From the NCBI GenBank assembly GCA_016709155.1, contig JADJEI010000001.1:496001-560000 (forward strand): 64,000 nt of DNA, given 5' to 3'. Below, one piece after another: positions 1 through 9,835 of this stretch. Under the pieces are notes generated by a model, which saw only the letters and a list, made by a program, of their open reading frames with translations, was not told the DNA's origin and made no database searches. Source of the stretch: Ignavibacteriales bacterium. GTDB taxonomy: Bacteria > Bacteroidota > Ignavibacteria > Ignavibacteriales > Ignavibacteriaceae. Position 1 is the stretch's first letter. Each line of letters begins with the position of its first letter. Position numbers and translations under genes: made by a program.

Positions 1-1
1 C

Positions 2-1510
2 AGTAACATTGAAGCGAACTCATTCATAGATGATAAAACAACAGTGATTGATTTACACGGCAGGTTGATGCTTCCTGGTTTCAACGATGCTCATCTTCAT
101 TTTATATCAGGGGGATTCTATTTGCTTGGGATTGATTTACGCCCGGCAAAAAGTTTGTCTGAATTTAAAGATATACTACGTAAATACATTTCAAAAAATG
201 AAGGTGGATGGATTACCGGCGGCAGATGGGATCACGAAAACTGGATGGAAAAAAATTTACCCAAAAAAGAAGATCTCGATTCGTTCTCACAAACCACCCC
301 CATATTTGTTAGTAGAATTGATGGTCATGTCGGATTGGCAAATTCATTCGCTCTAAAGCTTGCGGGAATTACAAGCAAGTCTGAGAATCCCGAAGGAGGA
401 ATAATAGATAAAGATACTGTGACAGGTGAGCCGACGGGAATTTTAAAAGACAATGCAATGGATCTGATTTTTAAAATTATTCCAGAAAAAACAATTGAAG
501 AAAATTCGGAAGCTTTGGTCCGCTCATTGGAGGAAGCAAAACGACTCGGAATAACAAGTGTAAACGATATAACTGAAAAAAATCAAGTTGAAGTTTACCA
601 AAAATTTGACGAGCTGAAGAAACTTACCTGTCGCGTTTATTCAATATATCCTATAAATTATTATGAAGAATTGATTACCGAAGGAATCCAGATTGGAAGC
701 GGAAATAATTTTTTAATGCGTGGTGGATTAAAAGCATTTTCTGACGGTTCTCTCGGCGCAAGTACTGCATGGTTCTTTGAACATTATCAGCAGGATACTA
801 CTGTATTTGGTTTACCAAACGACATTGTTTTAAATGGCAAATTGGCAGAATGGGCAATTGATGCTGACGCAAACAAACTTCAACTATGTACTCACGCAAT
901 TGGCGACAAAGCCAACTCTTTCATGCTGAATCTTTACGAAAAGATTGCTGAAAAAAATCCGTTGTGGGATAGAAGATTCAGAATTGAACATGCTCAACAT
1001 CTTCAGGAAGTTGATATTCACCGTTTCGCGAAGCTTGGAGTGATTGCTTCAGTTCAACCCTACCATTGCATTGATGATGGTGTGTGGGCTGAAAAACGAA
1101 TTGGAAAAGAAAGACTAAAGTTTACACACGCTTACAGAACTTTTCTTGACGACGGAGTAACTCTTGCTTTTGGAACGGACTGGCCTGTTGCACCTCTCAA
1201 TCCATTGCTTGGGATTTATGCAGCTGTAACACGAAGTACAGTGGACGGGCAAAACCCAGGGGGATGGATTCCTGAACAAAAAATTTCTGTCGAAGAAGCA
1301 ATAAAATGTTATACTTTAAACAGTGCGTACGCATCGTTTCAGGAAAAGATTAAAGGAAGTATTGAAGTTGGAAAACTTGCTGACTTAATTATTTTAAGTG
1401 ATGATATTCTAACCATAGATCCAGTAAAGATTAAAGAAGCTAAAGTTGAAATGACAATTTTTAATGGGGAGATTATTTACCAGAACACTTTACCCAAAAT
1501 GGAGAGATGA
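2..1510 (+). CDS. Amidohydrolase family 3 (YtcJ-like), 5' end outside the window
   Basis: Metal-dependent amidohydrolase of the YtcJ/amidohydrolase-3 type, which hydrolyses amide or ester bonds of an unknown substrate. Seen: the metal-binding DAHLHF (HxH) just after the LPGF turn, HAIGDKANS and EHAQHL in the middle, and GTDWPVAP near the end, all in the family order. The frame is open to base 2, and the residues before the GTG at 44 still look like the beta-sandwich that precedes the barrel, so the true start lies upstream and the GTG at 44 is not the start. Family members are about 540 residues, so only some 40-50 residues are missing. Substrate cannot be told from sequence. Confidence 0.9.
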   Translation, partial: SNIEANSFIDDKTTVIDLHGRLMLPGFNDAHLHFISGGFYLLGIDLRPAKSLSEFKDILRKYISKNEGGWITGGRWDHENWMEKNLPKKEDLDSFSQTTPIFVSRIDGHVGLANSFALKLAGITSKSENPEGGIIDKDTVTGEPTGILKDNAMDLIFKIIPEKTIEENSEALVRSLEEAKRLGITSVNDITEKNQVEVYQKFDELKKLTCRVYSIYPINYYEELITEGIQIGSGNNFLMRGGLKAFSDGSLGASTAWFFEHYQQDTTVFGLPNDIVLNGKLAEWAIDADANKLQLCTHAIGDKANSFMLNLYEKIAEKNPLWDRRFRIEHAQHLQEVDIHRFAKLGVIASVQPYHCIDDGVWAEKRIGKERLKFTHAYRTFLDDGVTLAFGTDWPVAPLNPLLGIYAAVTRSTVDGQNPGGWIPEQKISVEEAIKCYTLNSAYASFQEKIKGSIEVGKLADLIILSDDILTIDPVKIKEAKVEMTIFNGEIIYQNTLPKMER

Positions 1511-1564
1511 GGCATTCTTTAAAGGTAAGAATTGCTATGTCTCTATCTGTAAAGAAAATTTATA

Positions 1565-1592
1565 CTGCTTGTCTGAAATTACCGACAAGCAG
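1565..1592. other. 9-bp inverted repeat after the amidohydrolase
   Basis: CTGCTTGTC and GACAAGCAG form a perfect 9-bp stem with a 10-base loop, 55 bases after the amidohydrolase stop. No T-run follows, so it is a weak terminator candidate or an mRNA 3' structure. Confidence 0.35.
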
Positions 1593-1698
1593 GATTTGCT
1601 CTGAATATATTTGATAAAACTGCATCCATTTCAATTATTTTCTTTGGCACATTATTGGGAAGGATAGATAAAAATTATTTATAAAAAAAGGAGCAATT

Positions 1699-2091
1699 AT
1701 GAAATCGTTCAAATATTTGTTTTCACTCTTACTTCTGATGGTTGCATTTTCAGCATCAGCACAGACAGTTTACTTCTGCGAAGGAGTAGATGATGACGGT
1801 TATCCTGAAGGAGAGGCAAGCACTTTCACAATTCCAAGTGATGGCGGTTATCTTTATGTATTAACCAGATTACCGTATGAATGTGGAACTGATGAGATTG
1901 TACTTGATATCTACACAGTTGATTATGACGGTTATGAAACTTTTTCTACAACACTTTACATGGATGTTGAGAGTAACTGGGCATGGTTTTGGAAAAAGGT
2001 CACTTTCTATGATTCAGGCACATATAAAGTTTATGTTTATGATGGCGATGATAATTTCTTAGCCTCTGGAAAAGTTAAAATAACTTTCTAA
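1699..2091 (+). CDS. Small secreted protein of unknown function
   Basis: I do not recognise this family. A clear signal peptide (charged start, Leu-rich core, cleavage near ASAQ around residue 22) indicates export to the periplasm or outside. The mature part of about 108 residues is rich in Tyr, Asp and Gly, contains one pair of Cys about 34 residues apart (CEG and CGT), and looks like a single beta-sandwich domain ending with a strand. The start is supported by AAAGGAG eight bases before ATG. It stands alone, with a rho-independent terminator directly after it. It lacks a type IX sorting tail. Confidence 0.7.
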   Translation: MKSFKYLFSLLLLMVAFSASAQTVYFCEGVDDDGYPEGEASTFTIPSDGGYLYVLTRLPYECGTDEIVLDIYTVDYDGYETFSTTLYMDVESNWAWFWKKVTFYDSGTYKVYVYDGDDNFLASGKVKITF

Positions 2092-2112
2092 ATTTTTCCA
2101 ACTCTGTCGAAG

Positions 2113-2143
2113 AAAGCCGTCACATTTTCGTGTCGGCTTTTTT
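2113..2143 (+). terminator. Rho-independent terminator
   Basis: AAAGCCG (2113-2119) pairs with CGGCTTT (2134-2140), with an inner CAC/GTG pair after one T-T mismatch and a run of T. It lies between the convergent secreted-protein gene and prmA and could serve both strands. Confidence 0.8.
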
Positions 2144-2991
2144 CATTTTAAAGAGAACACTAACCCAATCCACTCATCCAGTTGAAGTTTATCGACCAGT
2201 TGAAATCCAAGTGAGTAATATTTATCGGTAATCTCAGCTTCATCTGTTATCAATAACCCTGATAGAATTAATTTTCCATTATTAGAAATTCTTTCTCTGA
2301 TATCATCTGCAATTTCAATTAGAATATTTTTTTGAATATTTGCAGCGATTAAATCGAAATTCTTTTCGTGCACAGATTTTAATTCGCATTGTCGAACATC
2401 AATTTTATGAGCAAGATTGTTTAACACACAATTTTCTTTACCATTTATAAAACACCACTCATCTGTATCTATTGCAATTGCATTTGCTGCCCCAAGCTTT
2501 ACTGCTGCAATTGCCAGCACGGCGGTTCCTGATCCAACATCTAAAAATGTGCTTTCTTTATTTACATACTCTTGCAGAAAGGTCAAAACAATTTTTGTTG
2601 TTTGATGTTCCCCCGTTCCGAAAGACATTTTAGGATCGAGTGTAATTACAATTTCATTTGCTATTGTTTCATATTCCCGAAATGTTGGTTTGATAACTAT
2701 CCTATCTGTAACTTTAATCACCTGGATGGATTTTTCCCACTCTTCATTCCAGTTTTTCATTGGTAACAAATTTTCCTCGACTGAATAATTCCTAATAATA
2801 TTTTCAGCCGTTAAAGAATGAAGTTGTAATTCTATTTCTGATTTGCCAACATTTGAATTTGTATGAGCAAAAACTTTAATACAGTTTACTTCCTCGTTAA
2901 TACCATCTATGTTTAGTTCCCACATGACACCACTGACAATCTCAGGAAGAAATGGTTCGGTTGTAATTAAAAATTCTTTGTAATATTTCAT
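2143..2991 (-). CDS. prmA: Ribosomal protein L11 methyltransferase
   Basis: S-adenosylmethionine-dependent methyltransferase that modifies ribosomal protein L11. Seen: the SAM-binding FLDVGSGTAVLAIAA, an acidic residue in AIDTDE after the next strand, and AANIQKNIL, the PrmA form of the catalytic NxxxN motif. The frame is open upstream to 3099 but that stretch overlaps the dacB 3' end. The ATG at 2991 gives 282 residues beginning MKYYKEF, the usual length and N-terminus for Bacteroidota PrmA, and leaves a 10-base gap after dacB. It probably forms an operon with dacB and the TatD fusion. Confidence 0.93.
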   Translation of the reverse strand: MKYYKEFLITTEPFLPEIVSGVMWELNIDGINEEVNCIKVFAHTNSNVGKSEIELQLHSLTAENIIRNYSVEENLLPMKNWNEEWEKSIQVIKVTDRIVIKPTFREYETIANEIVITLDPKMSFGTGEHQTTKIVLTFLQEYVNKESTFLDVGSGTAVLAIAAVKLGAANAIAIDTDEWCFINGKENCVLNNLAHKIDVRQCELKSVHEKNFDLIAANIQKNILIEIADDIRERISNNGKLILSGLLITDEAEITDKYYSLGFQLVDKLQLDEWIGLVFSLK

Positions 2992-3001
2992 AAAATTATT
3001 T

Positions 3002-4423
3002 TTATTTAGTTGAAGTAAGAATTGTGCAAATCGAGTCAATGTATTTTCGTGCATTGGTTGATCCATCAATATAATTTTGAATGTTGATTGAAAAGGCAAT
3101 CAAATGACCGCTCGCATTTGTCAGATACCCCGAGAGCGCACTCACTCCAGCGAGTGTCCCGGTCTTAGCGTGAACATTCTTTTCAGCAGAAGAATTTAAC
3201 ATTCTTGTTTTTAATGTTCCATCCACCCCTGCAAGTGGAAGTGATTCAAAAATTATTTTAAAGATTTCAGGTTCATATTTGTAAATATAAACCAGAAGCC
3301 GCACCAACAGCTTACTTGAAATTAAATTATAACGAGACAAGCCCGAGCCGTCCACAATTCGATAATCCTGCCTTGAAAGTCCTATTAAAGATATCAGACT
3401 ATCAACTTTGGTAAGCCCTTTTTTATTATTGGCAGGTTTGGATGATAGTGAGGCAAGCGCATAAATCAGCATTTCGGCAGATAAGTTATCAGAATATTTT
3501 AACAGGAAATGACAGACATCTTTAATGCTGCGATTGATTGTAAGAACTGAATCGCCCGGAATGTTTGAATATGATTTAATCAGATCGCCCTCGAACTGAA
3601 TTCCATTTTTTAAAAGATTCTCCTTCAGTAAAGTTAGAAAAAAGAATTCAGGTTTGGTGATATTTAATCGCTTGGATTCTTCAATTGAAATAGGACCGGA
3701 AATATTTTTGTTATAATTAATTGTGAATTCATTTTTATCGGCTAACCAGTTTCGATTAATTGATATGTCAGTTTCACCCTGGCTGCCAATCGCTTTTACA
3801 TTTACAAAATCTGTTTTAGGGAAAAGTGAAAATGAAATTTGTCCATCAGAAAGCTTTGCACTTATTGAAATGGAATTTGAATTAATATTCAAAGCGCTTA
3901 AATGAGGCGTATCGAACGAAGGCTCGTCATCCCACTGCCAGCCGCTGCCCCAATAAACAGAATCCTTGATTGAGCAATCTGCAATTATATCGCCTTCTAT
4001 TCTTTTTATCCCAAGAAGATTCAGCTTATCAGAAAAGTTTTGGAGATCATCCAAACTAAAAAGCGGATCAAGCCCCGCTTGAACTATTACAGAGCCAAAC
4101 AGTACTGAATCTATTATACTGCCGTTGATTAGTAGAGTAGTATTGAAGGAATAATCTGTCCCAAGAAATTTAAGCGCAGCGGCAGTGGTGAGTAGTTTTA
4201 AGTTTGAAGCCGGAAGAAAAAGCAGCTCGTTATTTTTTTGATAGACTGTTTTATTATCAGTCAAATCGAAAATATCAATTGATATCTGTGATGAGTTAAA
4301 AAAATTATTTTCATCTAACACTGCATCAATTTTATTCTGAACTTTAGATTTATATTCTGATAATTGTGAGAATGATTCAACAGAAAATAAAATGATTAAA
4401 AGCAGAAGAAAATTTTTCAGCAA
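3002..4423 (-). CDS. dacB: D-alanyl-D-alanine carboxypeptidase / endopeptidase, PBP4 (S13) family
   Basis: Periplasmic penicillin-binding protein 4 that trims peptidoglycan peptides. Seen: a signal peptide ending near SFSQ, the active-site SNLK (SxxK, about residue 78), YSDNLSAEML giving the SxN motif, and HAKTGTLAG giving KTG. The large insert between SxxK and SxN is typical of class C low-mass PBPs. At 473 residues the length is normal. It starts at an ATG followed by a hydrophobic leader, 17 bases after the TatD fusion gene, and prmA follows within 10 bases. Confidence 0.93.
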   Translation of the reverse strand: MLKNFLLLLIILFSVESFSQLSEYKSKVQNKIDAVLDENNFFNSSQISIDIFDLTDNKTVYQKNNELLFLPASNLKLLTTAAALKFLGTDYSFNTTLLINGSIIDSVLFGSVIVQAGLDPLFSLDDLQNFSDKLNLLGIKRIEGDIIADCSIKDSVYWGSGWQWDDEPSFDTPHLSALNINSNSISISAKLSDGQISFSLFPKTDFVNVKAIGSQGETDISINRNWLADKNEFTINYNKNISGPISIEESKRLNITKPEFFFLTLLKENLLKNGIQFEGDLIKSYSNIPGDSVLTINRSIKDVCHFLLKYSDNLSAEMLIYALASLSSKPANNKKGLTKVDSLISLIGLSRQDYRIVDGSGLSRYNLISSKLLVRLLVYIYKYEPEIFKIIFESLPLAGVDGTLKTRMLNSSAEKNVHAKTGTLAGVSALSGYLTNASGHLIAFSINIQNYIDGSTNARKYIDSICTILTSTK

Positions 4424-4440
4424 TTTTAATTCACTATTAA

Positions 4441-5802
4441 TTAGAAAAGATGTCTTACTCGAAATTCAGCGCCAATTTTTTCTTCGACAATCTGTTTCGC
4501 TTTTTCAATATCAACTTGTTCAATATCCACAACAGTCATAATTACTTTTTCGACGTAAGCCTTTGCGCCTTTAGCAAATGAAATCATCTCGTTAAAAAGT
4601 CTGGTTTCCACTTGCATAATTTCAGAGTACTGACGCGGATCAAAACTATTTAAGCTGATGGATACGACATCAATTACATTTTTCATTTCCGGCAGAATAT
4701 TTCTTTTGTTGATGAAGCTGCCGTGTCCATTTGTGTCAAGACGAGTTCTTCCCCCCTTCTCTTTCACGTAACGACCGACTTCACGAACGACATTCCATAT
4801 AACAGTTGGTTCACCGAATCCACAAAAAACAATTTCTTTAAATCTTTTTGGATCACCGATTTCGCTGATGTAAACACCAGCATCCGGCTCATCCTCCTTC
4901 GCCAGCTTTAGATTATAGCCTTCAATTAAGGGGTTCACTTTTCTTTTGCAAAATGTGCAGTTAGCATCACATCTGTTTGTAACATTCACATACAAAGATT
5001 CCCCAAGCTGATAAGTGTGAACATTCTCAGACTTACTTCCAATGCCAAACAACTTAAACGTATTCAACAACGTAATTTTTGAAATGTCACTAAGTGAAAC
5101 CCCTAACACTTCGGCAAACTTTTCAGCAACGTGCCGAACAAATGCAGGTTCATTTCTTTTTCCACGATATGGGATTGGTGAAAGGAAGGGTGAATCTGTT
5201 TCTGTTAAAATATGATTCATGTCCAGCCTGGCCAGAATTTCACGAAGATGTTCTGATTTTTTAAAAGTAATATTTCCGGTAAATGAAATAAAATGCCCCA
5301 TACTTATAAGCTCGTTTGCATTTTCAAGTGTGCTATTGTAGCAGTGAAATTGTGCACGCAGCCCCGAATTACAATAAGAACGAATCACTTCCATCATATC
5401 GGCATCAGCATCACGATTATGAACAATGATTGGTTTGTCAATTTCAATTGCAAATTCAATTTGATCTTTAAAAGCTTGTATTTGTTTTTCCTTTGGAGAA
5501 TAATTATAAAAATAATCCAATCCGATTTCACCAACAGCTACAACTTTCTTGTGAGATGCAAGTTCTTTTAGTTTACCGATGTTTTCTTTCTGCCAGTTTT
5601 TTGTTTCGTGGGGATGAACGCCAACAGCAGCAAAAATATTTTCATACTTATCGGCGAGTTCAACAGCCTTTTTAGATGTTTCAAGATCAGTGCCCGGAAC
5701 AATAATATAATCCACATCAGCTTGTTTAGCTCGTTCAAGAATAAAATCAATATCGCCGTCAAAATTTGGATAGAAAAGATGTGCATGTGTATCAACGAAC
5801 AT
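4441..5802 (-). CDS. TatD-family hydrolase fused to a TatD-associated radical SAM protein
   Basis: Two enzymes in one chain. Residues 1 to about 255 are a TatD metal-dependent DNase: DTHAHL at the N-terminus, GEIGLDYF, VHNRDA, FHCY and TETDSPFL provide the metal ligands. From about residue 270 there is a radical SAM domain with CDANCTFC (CxxxCxxC) that binds a 4Fe-4S cluster, then CGFGEPT and DTNGHG. This second half matches the family usually encoded next to tatD (TIGR04038-like). The ATG at 5802 is preferred over the one at 5817 because AAGGGG lies just upstream of it. The radical SAM substrate is unknown; the linkage suggests quality control of nucleic acid or tRNA, which is inference. Confidence 0.9.
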   Translation of the reverse strand: MFVDTHAHLFYPNFDGDIDFILERAKQADVDYIIVPGTDLETSKKAVELADKYENIFAAVGVHPHETKNWQKENIGKLKELASHKKVVAVGEIGLDYFYNYSPKEKQIQAFKDQIEFAIEIDKPIIVHNRDADADMMEVIRSYCNSGLRAQFHCYNSTLENANELISMGHFISFTGNITFKKSEHLREILARLDMNHILTETDSPFLSPIPYRGKRNEPAFVRHVAEKFAEVLGVSLSDISKITLLNTFKLFGIGSKSENVHTYQLGESLYVNVTNRCDANCTFCKRKVNPLIEGYNLKLAKEDEPDAGVYISEIGDPKRFKEIVFCGFGEPTVIWNVVREVGRYVKEKGGRTRLDTNGHGSFINKRNILPEMKNVIDVVSISLNSFDPRQYSEIMQVETRLFNEMISFAKGAKAYVEKVIMTVVDIEQVDIEKAKQIVEEKIGAEFRVRHLF

Positions 5803-5862
5803 AAGAACCCCTTCCATTTATAATATTAGTCATCATAGGTTTTAATTTTTCCAATACAAAAA

Positions 5863-8022
5863 TCAGAAATTTAATTCCATACTCAAAGAGAAATTTCGGA
5901 TTGGCTGAAGATTTCCGATCAACTCTATATAGTTGTAATTAAGAAGATTGTTTGCAATAAAATTAATTTTTAACGGTAATGATAACCTATTAAAATCAAA
6001 TCCGGCATTCAAATCAAGTAAGAAAACTTCTACACGTTTATCAGCATCCTGAACTATAAACTTTAACTCCTCATCTATTTCTTCCACACGACTCCAATAT
6101 CTAAAGCTCATTCCGAAATTATAATTTGAAAAATTGTATTGTGCAGATGAAATCAGCGAATGACGAGGACGATACTTCAAGGACTTATTTAGATTAAGAT
6201 CTCTCGCCCACAGATAAGTATATCCGAAAGTTAGAATTATTTTTTTATCAAAGAGTAAAACTTCAGAAGTAATCTCACTGCCTTGAATACGAGCGCGAGT
6301 CACGTTGTTAAAAAATATTAATCCGTCGGAAGGATCAACTGAAGGTTCAATAAAATCAAAAAGTTCATTATTAAAAATCGCTCCATCCAAAGACCACTCC
6401 TCAAATGGCATGTATTTTACTCCCGCTTCAATAAATAAATTACTTTCCGGTTTAATGTTCAAATTGGGTTTGACAGTTATTCCACTGGTGGATGTTGACG
6501 TAAAGACTTCTGCAAGTGATGGAGCCCTGAAGCCCCATCCTGCAGAACTTCTCAAAAATATTTTATCGGTAACTTTAAAATTAAATCCTACTTTAGGGGC
6601 AAAGGACGAGAAGTCGGAAAGTCCTTCTATTTTAGTAATATCATACCTTATACCTGCTGTTGATTTTAGATTTTCTATTAAGTTAAAATCAAGCTGAGAA
6701 TAAGCTCCGATTGAATAAGAATTTCGATCACCAAAAATATTAGAATTAACTTTTGAAGAAATCAGTTCGACTCCGGAAACATTTATGAAATCATCGCTGA
6801 TAAAATTCGTCAATTGGACTTCGCCTCTAAAGATATCCGAATTGGACTCATTCATAACATCTGAATTATCATTCCAGATATTTAAGTAATAACTAAGTTT
6901 AGTTTCGATAATTATTTTTTCAGTTAAGGCAGTTTTTAAAAGCAAAGCCGTTAAATATCTATTTGTCTCGGTGCGTTCATCTTGTGAATCATCAGGCGGA
7001 ACAAGAGCGTTTGAAGAATTTTTCCAATATAAAAAACTACCGCTTCTTTTGTTCAAAGAATTAAATAGTAATTTGATTGAAGTGAGCGGTGAGAAGGAAT
7101 ACTGAATTTTTGCAAATCCAATATATTTATGATAGAAACCGCTTTGCTTATAGCCTTCGCTTTCAAGTCGTGTAATAGCAGCATTAAACGAAAGCGATTT
7201 TAGCTTTTCACTATGTGAAATCGTAAGTCCATTAAACGTTCGTAAATCATCACTCCACTTCCATTCATCGTAAAATGGTTTGTCATAAAATCCTGCAAAT
7301 GCTTTCACAAAAGTTGAAGGTGTTTCGGCAATTGGTTTAGTAATTACATTCACAACCCCTCCAATAGCGGTTGAGCCGTATAATGAACTTGCCGCCCCCT
7401 TAATGATTTCAATTTTTTCAGTGCTGTTAAGCGGCAATAATTCCCAGATTGTTTCTCCTGTGTCACCGGTATAAAAAGGAATACCATCAAGCGCAAGCAG
7501 GACCCGCGAGCCGGCACCACGGCTGTAACCACTTGATCCTCTAATACTAATCTGATCTTCGGTCATATTTATTCCGGATACATATCGAAGAGCATCCTCA
7601 AGATTAGAAATATTTTTTGCCTGTAAAAAATTCGCTTCGATAATATTTGAACTAACGGTAAGTTCATTTTTTTTCTGTTCATATTTACCGGCGGTAACAA
7701 TAACATCTTCAGTTGGTACTGCTTCGGGAAGAAGCGTTAAATTCAATGTTATATTGTGATTTGTGATCTCAATAGTTGAAGTGGACTTAGCATAACCGAT
7801 ATAAGAAAATTTTAGGCTGTATTGACCGGGAGAAAGATTTTCAAATTTATACATGCCTTCTTGATCTGTCGTTGTTCCTTTGTTTAATTCAACTATAATT
7901 ATATTGACTTGTGACAAAGGCTGAATGTTCAGATCTGTTACTTTCCCGCTAATCGAAAAACTTTGCGAATATATGCCTGGATTAAAAAGTAAAATCAATA
8001 AAACTGCAAAAGTAATTCTCAT
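5863..8022 (-). CDS. TonB-dependent outer-membrane receptor
   Basis: Outer-membrane active transporter driven by TonB. Order: signal peptide ending near YSQS, a carboxypeptidase-regulatory-like beta-sandwich (about 22-105, SGKVTD to FSYIGY), a TonB plug (about 115-225, with IRGSSGYSRGAGSRV and a STAIGGVVNVIT end), then a beta-barrel with many aromatic strands and a terminal Phe. At 719 residues it fits cobalamin- or siderophore-type receptors rather than SusC. The downstream gene on the same strand (TatD fusion) is unrelated. A lipoprotein gene lies upstream on the same strand. The substrate is not predictable from sequence. Confidence 0.92.
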   Translation of the reverse strand: MRITFAVLLILLFNPGIYSQSFSISGKVTDLNIQPLSQVNIIIVELNKGTTTDQEGMYKFENLSPGQYSLKFSYIGYAKSTSTIEITNHNITLNLTLLPEAVPTEDVIVTAGKYEQKKNELTVSSNIIEANFLQAKNISNLEDALRYVSGINMTEDQISIRGSSGYSRGAGSRVLLALDGIPFYTGDTGETIWELLPLNSTEKIEIIKGAASSLYGSTAIGGVVNVITKPIAETPSTFVKAFAGFYDKPFYDEWKWSDDLRTFNGLTISHSEKLKSLSFNAAITRLESEGYKQSGFYHKYIGFAKIQYSFSPLTSIKLLFNSLNKRSGSFLYWKNSSNALVPPDDSQDERTETNRYLTALLLKTALTEKIIIETKLSYYLNIWNDNSDVMNESNSDIFRGEVQLTNFISDDFINVSGVELISSKVNSNIFGDRNSYSIGAYSQLDFNLIENLKSTAGIRYDITKIEGLSDFSSFAPKVGFNFKVTDKIFLRSSAGWGFRAPSLAEVFTSTSTSGITVKPNLNIKPESNLFIEAGVKYMPFEEWSLDGAIFNNELFDFIEPSVDPSDGLIFFNNVTRARIQGSEITSEVLLFDKKIILTFGYTYLWARDLNLNKSLKYRPRHSLISSAQYNFSNYNFGMSFRYWSRVEEIDEELKFIVQDADKRVEVFLLDLNAGFDFNRLSLPLKINFIANNLLNYNYIELIGNLQPIRNFSLSMELNF

Positions 8023-8046
8023 AACATAGTAAAGTTTTTCAGACAG

Positions 8047-8501
8047 TTAATTTCCGCCAGGCGGCTGGGGGGGTAGATTATCAAAATCACATTTAATATT
8101 TATGTTAGTAACGAGTTGTCCTTGTGGGATTATTAATTTACCCGGATTTGCAGAATCGCCTTCAGCATAATAAATTCCTGCCACCACCCAATCTTTTCTA
8201 TCAAAAGAGACTTCTTCTGAAAATGATTGTGCAACGCAAACATAAGAATATTCACCAGCTGGAATTAATCCACCAACAGGTACAAAACCTTGTCAGCAAC
8301 TGAATCAAGCGGATCGCGGAACACAACTATATGAGTGCGTTTTGCGCTATCAGGCCAAGCACCAACAAATACGACTGCTCCGCTAAATCCTTCAGGCTGC
8401 GAGGAATCAGAATCGATTGCTGGCTCGATTCCACCCCCACAGCCACAAAGGATAATTACAATATAAAATGCGGCAGCAAGAACTCTGTGAAGTTTGTTCA
8501 A
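8047..8501 (-). pseudogene. Short lipoprotein, frameshifted
   Basis: Family not recognised. The TTG at 8501 overlaps the purM stop (TTGA) and has GAGGTGG just upstream. It encodes a lipoprotein-type signal with ILCGCGGG, then an Asp/Ser-rich linker and a beta-rich domain. The first frame stops at 8265. The sequence continues in the -1 frame from about 8285 to a stop at 8047 (VPVGGLIPAGEYSYVCVAQS and onwards, ending PPQPPGGN), so one base appears lost near the AAGGTTTTG run. Whole product about 150 residues. It is translationally coupled to purM and precedes the TonB receptor, so it may be a surface partner of that receptor (inference). Confidence 0.65.
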
Positions 8502-9493
8502 ACCACCTCACCTATCAAATTAAATTTTTCTTTTAAATTTGAAAATAATGCACCTAAATTTTTCAATTCATCAGAAGAGATAACTGCAACCAAACCTATT
8601 CCGCAATTAAAAACTTTGTGCATTTCTTCATTAGAAATATTTGCAGTTTGCTGAATAAGATTAAAGATTGCAGGCATTTCCCAGGTGCGCCAGTGAATTA
8701 ACAGATCCAAACCTTTGGGAATTATTCGCTTTGTGTTTCCAATGATTCCACCACCGGTAATGTGTGATAATCCTTTTATATCAACGGAATTTTTTAATGT
8801 TGATATTAAAGCCAGATAGGATTTGTGAACTTTTAGAAGTTCATCGCCAAGTGTGTTGTTAAGTTCAGGAATAAAATCTTTTACATTAAATTTTTCAAGT
8901 AAAACTTTTCTTGCAAGTGAGTATCCATTTGTATGTAATCCATGTGATGGAAATCCAATTAGTAAATCTCCTTTTTGAATTCTCTTTCCATCAATAATTT
9001 TTGATTTATCAACAACTCCAACAATTGTACCTGAAACATCAAAATCATTTTCTTGATACAATCCGGGCATCTCGGCAGTTTCGCCGCCTATCAATGCACA
9101 TTCATTTTCTTTGCAAGCGATTGAAAATCCTTTAACAACATCAGCAGCTTTATCTGGATTTAATTTTCCTGTTGCATAATAATCCAAAAAGAAAAGTGGT
9201 TTGGCGCCACAAACAGCAATATCATTTACACAGTGATTAACTAAATCCTGACCAATAGTATCAAACTTACTCATATCAACAGCAACTTTAAGTTTTGTTC
9301 CAACTCCATCAACAGACGAAACTAAAACAGGTTTTTCAAAACCAGAAAAATCTGGCTCGTAAAAAGCACCAAACATTCCGATATCAGTTAAAACACTTTT
9401 ATTAAATGTAGATTTAGCGTAACCTTTAATTTTATCAACAGTTTTTTCTCCTGCTTCAATATCAACTCCGGCAGCTTTATATGTTTGATCCAA
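8498..9493 (-). CDS. purM: Phosphoribosylformylglycinamidine cyclo-ligase (AIR synthetase)
   Basis: Purine synthesis: ATP-dependent closure of FGAM to AIR in the cytosol. Seen: the N-terminal YKAAGVDIEAG, VSSVDGVGTK, DLVNHCVNDIAVCGA with the DxxN nucleotide/metal region, GGETAEMPG, FPSHGLHTNGYSLAR and ITGGGIIGN, in the normal order. At 331 residues it is slightly shorter than the usual 345 but complete. The start is the first ATG and no other pur gene is adjacent. A lipoprotein gene overlaps its stop by four bases. Confidence 0.95.
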   Translation of the reverse strand: MDQTYKAAGVDIEAGEKTVDKIKGYAKSTFNKSVLTDIGMFGAFYEPDFSGFEKPVLVSSVDGVGTKLKVAVDMSKFDTIGQDLVNHCVNDIAVCGAKPLFFLDYYATGKLNPDKAADVVKGFSIACKENECALIGGETAEMPGLYQENDFDVSGTIVGVVDKSKIIDGKRIQKGDLLIGFPSHGLHTNGYSLARKVLLEKFNVKDFIPELNNTLGDELLKVHKSYLALISTLKNSVDIKGLSHITGGGIIGNTKRIIPKGLDLLIHWRTWEMPAIFNLIQQTANISNEEMHKVFNCGIGLVAVISSDELKNLGALFSNLKEKFNLIGEVV

Positions 9494-9777
9494 AATTATC
9501 TCTCGATTTTCATTTAAAGTGGATTAAAATTTCACAAAAAAATTTACGACTTATCTAACATTATTACAATTTAGATTTAGTTATTCTTCAGCTTCTATAT
9601 TAACAAATTGATTTTTATTCAATCGATAATCTATAAATGCAGTTGGATTTTTTTTGTTATTAAAAAATCAACAGTGCAAAAACTTGTTTCAGAATTCCAA
9701 AATTTTCATTTATCAAAATATTAGAATTATATATTTTTTGATGTACGCAACTAATATTTTATTCTATTATTTGTTGA

Positions 9778-9822
9778 TACTAAGTAATATCTGATATATT
9801 TTTAAACATTACTTAACAAGTA
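9778..9822. promoter_or_regulatory. Candidate Rrf2 operator (two related half-site pairs)
   Basis: TACT-AAGTA at 9778-9786 and TACTT-AAC-AAGTA at 9810-9822 are related inverted repeats 14-58 bases ahead of the Rrf2 gene start. The rest of the 342-base gap from 9494 is AT-rich with no gene that I can see. Autoregulation by the downstream Fe-S regulator is inference. Confidence 0.4.
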
Positions 9823-9835
9823 TTATTTAGAAAAT

